A DNA stretch of 64,000 nt from the NCBI GenBank assembly GCA_039621445.1, contig CP154955.1, positions 29,519,471-29,583,470 on the forward strand, read 5' to 3'. This DNA is from Euglena gracilis (taxonomy: Eukaryota > Euglenida > Euglenophyceae > Euglenales). Below, piece after piece: positions 57,459 to 64,000 of the stretch. The position numbers and the translations under genes were made by a program. The notes under the pieces are model-generated. The model was not told where the DNA came from. It did no database searches and worked only from the letters and a program-made list of their open reading frames with translations. Each line of letters begins with the position of its first letter. Position 1 is the first letter of the stretch.

Positions 57459-58915
57459 TTAAAAATTATTCACAGAAATGTCTATGTTATTTCTTTTATT
57501 CCAGAGCTTCCAGTCCTGTTGGACATAACCAACAAAAACTGGAGGCTGGCTCCCAGGTGTCCTCCTCTGGCCCATAGCCTTTCCACCTGACCTTCCAGTA
57601 GTGGACTCCTCGATCAATTTTGTGATCGAGAATTTTGTCCACCACAAAATCATCCGTTTCGGGTAACTTGGAACGGGGCTTGAAATAAAGGCACGGTAGT
57701 GCTTTGCCATTAGGCGGGGAAAGATATGGCTTGAAATCATCCATGTGAACATCCTCGATCCCGTTGGGCAGTGCCACCCTATAGCGGCCACTGTTACCAA
57801 CGCGTTCGAGTATTTTACAGGGCCCGAGCCAGAGGGTGTCTAGCTTGGAAGCATGCATACGGATTCGACTATTCCGAACCCATACGCGATCACCAGCACT
57901 ATAGCCAGGTGATTTGAATTCTTGTAAAAATTTACTTCTCTTTTGAGAATGGATATCAGTAATGCGTTTCTGAACAGTAGTTCTGAGACACTCTACCTCA
58001 GAGAACCATGTCTCACAGGTTACGCTACTTCGAGCTGGTCTCTCTGATGGTATATCACAAATTGCTGGGGGGTCTCGCCCAAAAAAAATTTTGTATGGGG
58101 AGTGGGGTAAAACTAAACCCGGTAGGGTGTTTATATAAAAGAGGGACCATGGCAAAACCTGGACCCAGGCCTGGCGCGAGCAAGCCAGTGAAAGACGGAG
58201 CATATTTACAACAGCTTTCACTGCTGCCTCGGCGCGGCCATTGCCCTTCGGGCGATATAATAATGGAAAAGTGCTGTTCGATTCCCAGTAAACCACATAG
58301 GGTTGTGAAGAATCGAGACGAGATCAAATGCTCTTGATCACTGACAATCTCATTCGGTAATCCCATTAGGCATATACACTTCTCCATAAATATCTGCGCT
58401 AAAATTTGCACGGTCAACCCTGCCTTTTGGCATGGAATGGCTACTATGTAACCACTCAGCCTACAGACGACAACAAAAACATAATCGTAAATTTTGCCGT
58501 CTTATCCTTTGCAAGGTTCTAATTCCAGAAAATCCATGCAGAGGGACGTAAAAATGTCAGGTGGTACGCTGAAAAAATCAAGCGTACCAGGGGGGGTGCC
58601 TCTGCGCGGTTTTACCGCTTGACAAATTTGGCACCGTTGCGAAATTTGCAAGCAGCGCGAATGTAAATCGTTCTCTTTCAGGGTTGTACAGTACCTGCAA
58701 CCCACCAAAGAAAGAAGTTTGGGGGCCGCAGGGTGACCTTGGTTGTGATAACATAAAAGAACTTCATCAACCAAGTCACGGGGTATACAATATTTATATC
58801 CCGCATCATCGCGGTAAACCAACCGTAAAGGGGAAAGTGAAAAATTATGTACAACCTCGCCATTGCGCAGTCTGTGCACTATCGTGCTATATACAGGGTC
58901 ATGGAAAAATCCCAT
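57459..58915 (-). pseudogene. int: Integrase-chromodomain of copy B
   Basis: HHCC finger, D,D35E core and chromodomain are all recognisable and collinear with element 1. There is a TCA-to-TAA nonsense change at about 58502-58504, a one-base insertion near 58255 before the NGRAEAA glutamate, and an extra T near 57530 that shifts the frame right after the chromodomain TWEPASSF. Confidence 0.9.
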
Positions 58916-60450
58916 TCGCGAAAGAAGAGGGGGGAAGGAGATTCAGATCGCGTAATGCGACGGGGACCAGGTGTGCGGCCTCGCCGCCCTCTCCACCGTA
59001 TAGGAGAGACTGGCAACGAACGAAAAATCGATGAAACGGGAAAAGAATCCAACATATCGTCGGCTGCGTCATATCGACGTGCGAATTCATCAGCCTCTTG
59101 GCTTCCATGAAAGGTGGCATCACCTTCATCCGGGTTACCGGGGTAATGCCAGGGTGCTCGACTGAGCGGGTCTGCTACTTTTTGTGTATGGCCAGGGGTA
59201 TATACAACCACTAGGTTGAACTGGCTCAAAAATTCATGCCATCGGCATCTTCGGCCTACGGATGACATGGCTTTGTTCAGATCCTTGGTATACCAGTGTT
59301 GAAGACTCTCATGGTCAGTCAACACTAGTATCTGGCGACCCAGCTACGGAATTTTTGTAAAATCAGTACGATTGCGTACGTTTCCTTCTCTCGGATACTC
59401 CATTTGACTTGGCCTTTGCCATCTTCACCTTGTAGCTTTCTACTGAAGAATGCTACAGGGCGCAATTCGTTAGCCGCGTTATGCTGGCTTAGAACTCCGC
59501 CCACAGCATAATCGCTGCTATCGACCTCTAGCACATAAGGCTTGTAGGGATCCGCGATGTCGAGTACGACATTTTCAAGCATTAGCTTTCTAATGCTCTC
59601 TAGAGCTTCACGCATATCTGCGTCCCATTTGATTTTTGTATTCTCGGGTGCGCGATTTTTAAGTTGCCTCGTTAGAGGTACCGCGAATTTCGCGAAATCT
59701 TTCATGTAAATCGCGTAGTATTGGGCTAATCCCAAAAATGCTTTCAAATGGGTGATGGTCCTGATGACCTCAGGTGTCCATTTCTTAATGGCCTCTAGTT
59801 TGCTAGGCGCCGCTCGGCGTTGGCCATTATTAAGAATGTGACCGCAAAACTTTATCGTTTCGCGAAATAAGTGCATTTTGGCACCTTTGACAAAAAGTCT
59901 GTGTTTGAGAAATGTGGCTAACACCGCGCGCACATTTCGATAGTGAATATCGAGAATTTTCTCGTGCGTATTCACTGAAGTAGGAGGGGTACCAACCAAA
60001 ACATCATCAATGCACACCAGCGCAAACGGTAAATCCCGTAAGACCCATTGGATCATGCGCTGGAACATTGCTGGTCCATTCTTAACACCCATCGGTAATA
60101 CCGTCCATTGGTACACACCTTTAGGTGTGACAAAAGCCGTATAGGCTTGCGAATCTGGATCCTGATGCATTTGGTGGAAACCATCCTCCAGGTCGAAAAT
60201 TGACCACAAGCGGTTATCCGCTTGTTTTGTGATGAGGTCCTCAATTAGAGGTAACGGGAATGTGTCATCCTTAGTCTGTGAATTTAAGTACCGATAATCC
60301 AGTACTAGCCTCCACTTTTTCTGACCTGATGGGTCTGGGGGCTTAGGAACCACAAAAGCTTGGGAGGTCCATACACTTTTGGAAGGGATGATCCACTTCC
60401 GCTCTATGAGCTTTTCAATCATTTCATTGAGAGCTATCTCTCTTTCTCCG
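58879..60450 (-). pseudogene. pol: RT and RNase H of copy B (5'-truncated)
   Basis: Begins within RT at the position equivalent to element 1 GEREQALNE and is fused to satellite. RT motifs [16 protein letters not shown] and [10 protein letters not shown] are present, but the active site reads CIDD instead of YIDD. RNase H is broken by a 13-bp deletion near 59330 between two CCAG repeats (replication slippage). The rest (LTDHES to REWDFS) continues in another frame to 58879. Confidence 0.9.
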
Positions 60451-63400
60451 GCGCCAAAAACGAGCGCTCTGCCCCGGGTAGAGGTCGGCGATCCATTACC
60501 TGACTGTTGTGAAGGGCGCCGGCCCGACAGGCGCAATTTTTCCTGCGGCGGGCGTGCGTAAAACGCAGTAGTTACCGCCCGGGAGGCGCAAAATAGCACT
60601 TTGGCAACGGACGACAAAAAAACGTCGTTTTTTGGTCGCTTTCGGCCGAAATCGGCCGCGCCCGCGCTCCAAAAACGAGCGCTCTGCCCCGGGTAGAAGT
60701 CGGCGATCCTTTACCTGACTGTTTCGAAGGGCGCTGGCCCGACAGGCGCAATTTTGCCCGCGGCGGGCGTGCGTAAAACGCAGCAGTTACCGCCCGGGAG
60801 GCGCAAAATAGCACTTCGGCAACGGACGCCCAAAAAAGCGTCTTTTTCGGTCGTTTTCGGCCGAAATCGGCCGCGCCCGCGCTCCAAAAACGAGCGCTCT
60901 GCCCCGGGTAGAGGTCGGCGATCCTTTACCTGACTGTTTCGAAGGGCGCCGGCCCGACAGGCGCAATTTTGCCCGCGGCGGGCGTGCGTAAAACGCAGCA
61001 GTTACCGCCCGGGAGGCGCAAAATAGCACTTTGGCAACAGACTCCCAAAAAAACGTCGTTTTCGGTCGTTTTCGGCCGAAATCGGCCGCGCCCGCGCTCC
61101 AAAAACGAGCGCTCTGCCCCGGGTAGAGGTCGGCGATCCTTTACCTGACTGTTTCGAAGGGCGCCGGCACGACAGGCGCAATTTTGCCCGCGGCGGGCGT
61201 GCGTAAAACGCAGCAGTTACCGCCCGGGAGGCGCAAAATAGCACTTTGGCAACGGACGCCCAAAAAAACGTCGTTTTTTGGTCGTTTTCGGCCGAAATCG
61301 GCCGCGCCCGCGGGTAGAGGTCGGCGATCCTTTACCTGACTGTTGCGAAGGGCGCCGGCCCTGCAGGCGCAATTTAGCCCGCGACGGGCGTGCGTAAAAC
61401 GCAGCAGTTACCGCCCGGGAGGCGCAAAGTAGCACTTTGGCAACGGACGCCCAAAAAAACGTCGTTTTTCGGTCGTTTTCGGCCGAAATCGGTTGCGACG
61501 GCGCTCCAAAAACGAGCGCTCTGCCCCGGGTAGAGGTCGGCGATCCTTTACCTGACTGTTGCGAAGGGCGCCGGCCCGACAGGCGCAATTTTGCCCGCGG
61601 CGGGCGTGCGTAAAACGCAGTAGTTACCGCCCGGGAGGCGCAAAATAGCACTTTGGCAACGGACGCCCCAAAAAGCGTCGTTTTTCGGTCGTTTTCGGCC
61701 GAAATCGGCTGCGCCGGCGCTCCAAAAACGAGCGCTCTGCCCCGGGTAGAGGTCGGCGATCCCTTACCTGACTGTTTCGAAGGGCGCCGGCCCAACAGGC
61801 GCAATTTTGCCCGCGGCGGGCGTGCGTAAAACGCAGCAGTTACCGCCCGGGAGGCGCAAAATAGCACTTCGGCAACGGGCGCCCCAAAAAGCGTCTTTTT
61901 CGGTCGTTTTCGGCTGAAATCGGCCGCGCCCGCGCTCCAAAAATGAGCGCTCTGCCCCGAGTAGAGGTCGGCGATCCTTTACCTGACTGTTTCGAAGGGC
62001 GCCGGCCCGACAGGCGCAATTTTGCCCGCGGCGGGCGTGCGTAAAACGCAGCAGTTACCGCCCGGGAGGCGCAAAGTAGCACTTTGGCAACGGACGCCCA
62101 AAAAAACGTCGTTTTTCGGTCGTTTTCGGCCGAAATCGGCCGCGCCGGCGCTCCAAAAACGAGCGCTCTGCCCCGGGTAGAGGTCGGCGATCCTTTACCT
62201 GACTGTTTCGAAGGGCGCCGCCCCGACAGGCGCAATTTTGCCCGCGGCGGGCGTGCGTAAAACGCAGCAGTTACCGCCCGGGAGGCGCAAAATAGCACTT
62301 CGGCAACGGACGCCCCCAAAAGCGTCTTTTTTCGGTCGTTTTCGGCAGAAATCAGCCGCGCCGGCGCTCCAAAAACGAGCGCTCTGCCCCGGGTAGATTC
62401 AGCGATCCTTTACCTGACTGTTTCGAAGGGCGCCGGCCCGACAGGCGCAATTTTGCCCGCGGCGGGCGTGCGTAAAACGCAGCAGTTACCGCCCGGAAGG
62501 CGCAAAATAGCACTTCGGCAACGGACGCCCAAAAAGCGTCGTTTTTCGGTCGCTTTCGGCCGAAATCGGCCGCGCCCGCGCTCCAAAAACGAGCGCTCTG
62601 CCCCGGGTAGAGGTCGGCGATCCTTTACCTGACTGTTGCGAAGGGCGCCGGCCCGACAGGCGCAATTTTGCCCGCGGCGGGCGTGCGTAAAACGCAGCAG
62701 TTACCGCCCGGGTGGCGCAAAATAGCACTTTGGCAACGGACGCCCAAAAAAACGTCGTTTTCGGTCGTTTTCGGCCGAAATCGGCCGCGCCCGCGCTCCA
62801 AAAACGAGCGCTCTGCCCCGGGTAGAGGTCGGCGATCCTTTACCTGACAGTTGCGAAGGGTGCCGGCCCGACAGGCGCAATTTTGCCCGCGGCGGGCGTG
62901 CGTAAAACGCAGCAGTTACCGCCCGGGAGGCGCAAAATAGCACTTTGGCAACGGACGCCCAAAAAAACGTCGTTTTCGGTCGTTTTCGGCCGAAATCGGC
63001 CGCGCCGGCGCTCCAAAAACGAGCGCTCTGCCCCGGGTAGAGGTCGGCGATCCTTTACCTGACAGTTGCGAAGGGCGCCGGCCCGACAGGCGCAATTTTG
63101 CCCGCGGCGGGCGTGCGTAAAACGCAGCAGTTACCGCCCGGGAGGCGCAAAATAGCACTTTCGCAACGGACGCCCAAAAAAACGTCGTTTTTCGGTCGTT
63201 TTCGGCCGAAATCGGCCGCGCCCGCGCTCCAAAAACGAGCGCTCTGCCCCGGGTAGAGGTCGGCGATCCTTTACCTGACTGTTTCGAAGGGCGCCGGCCC
63301 GACAGGCGCAATTTTGCCCGCGGCGGGCGTGCGTAAAACGCAGCAGTTACCGCCCGGGAGGCGCAAAATAGCACTTTGGCAACGGACGCCCAAAAATACG

Positions 63401-64000
63401 TCGTTTCTCGGTCGTTTTCGGCCGAAATCGGCCGCGCCGGCGCTCCAAAAACGAGCGCTCTGCCCCGGGTAGAGGTCGGCGATCCTTTACCTGACTGTTT
63501 CGAAGGGCGCCGGCCCGACAGGCGCAATTTTGCCCGCGGCGGGCGTGCGCAAAACGCAGCAGTTACCGCCCGGGAGGCGCAAAATAGCACTTTGGCAACG
63601 GACGCCCCCAAAAACGTCGTTTTTCGGTCGTTTTCGGCCGAAATCGGCCGCGCCCGCGCTCCAAAAACGAGCGCTCTGCCCCGGGTAGAGGTCGGCGATC
63701 CTTTACCTGACTGTTGCGAAGGGCGCCGGCCCGACAGGCGCAATTTTGCCCGCGGCGGGCGTGCGTAAAACGCAGCAGTTACCGCCCGGGAGGCGCAAAA
63801 TAGCACTTTGGCAACGGACGCCCAAAAAAACGTCGTTTTTCGGTCGTTTTCGGCCGAAATCAGCCGCGCCGGCGCTCCAAAAACGAGCGCTCTGCCCCGG
63901 GTAGAGGTCGGCGATCCTTTACCTGACTGTTTGGAAGGACGCCGGCCCGACAGGCGCAATTTTGCCCGCGGCGGGCGTGCGTAAAACGCAGCAGTTACCG
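60451..64000 (+). repeat. Satellite array, right block (runs off the window)
   Basis: About 16 monomers in + orientation with the CGCGCCCGCGCTCC variant frequent. One monomer at 61300-61320 has lost its CGCTCC-GAGCGCTCTGCC segment. No gene seen. Confidence 0.96.

Larger units (their letters stand above)
50386..60450 (-). mobile_element. Retrotransposon copy B (RT to 3' end)
   Basis: 10-kb minus-strand copy truncated 5' inside RT (junction at GCGCCAAAAACGAGCG, about 60450). It contains RT, RNase H, integrase-chromodomain, ORF3, ORF4, ORF5 and the 3' region in the same order as element 1, which independently confirms that ORF3-5 belong to the element and are not a nested insertion. Lesions: 13-bp deletion in RNase H, a one-base loss at RH-INT, nonsense and +1 changes in integrase, frameshifts in ORF3, about 88 bp lost from ORF5. 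Compared with element 1 it is a diverged subfamily. Confidence 0.93.

Overview
The window is eukaryotic nuclear heterochromatin. There are no cellular housekeeping genes, no rRNA or tRNA and no bacterial features. About 35.6 kb of the 64 kb is one GC-rich, CpG-dense tandem satellite with a 215/216-bp monomer (roughly 165 copies). Copies of a large Ty3/gypsy-type retrotransposon with a chromodomain integrase, and one small inverted-repeat element, sit inside the array. The host cannot be named from the sequence. Standard stop codons, intronless elements, undepleted CpG and a chromovirus in a satellite fit a protist/algal-type or other eukaryotic genome, and a pericentromeric or centromeric location is an inference only.

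Layout. Satellite fills 1-6410, 18948-23404, 25070-45371, 49471-50385 and 60451-64000. It keeps one orientation except for a 2.78-kb inverted block at 39925-42708. Element 1 (6411-18947, + strand) is the longest retroelement copy. In order it carries the C-terminal end of gag (RS-rich, CCHC knuckle), a pol frame with aspartic protease, a Dam-methyltransferase-like domain, reverse transcriptase and RNase H, then integrase plus chromodomain. A further ~5.5 kb of coding sequence (called here ORF3, ORF4 and ORF5) lies downstream of integrase, followed by a ~1.1-kb 3' region. Copies A (45372-49470) and B (50386-60450) belong to a second subfamily on the minus strand. A holds only the 3' part but has an intact 440-codon ORF5. 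B runs from mid-RT to the 3' end and is riddled with lesions.

All three copies are 5'-truncated at different points and share the same 3' terminus, which abuts the same phase of the satellite monomer. No pair of LTRs can be demonstrated. A separate 1.66-kb insertion (23405-25069) has 248-bp, nearly identical inverted arms around a 285-codon frame whose central domain resembles the methyltransferase-like domain of DIRS retroelements. The same fold appears to be inserted between protease and RT in element 1.

How the genes work together: gag and pol would give the particle and the copying/integration machinery, and the chromodomain would tether integration to marked heterochromatin such as the satellite. 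The role of ORF3-5 is unknown. They are proline-rich, contain basic linkers and conserved Cys/His clusters, and occupy the position where env or other accessory genes sit in some LTR elements. They are the best candidates for something undescribed here.
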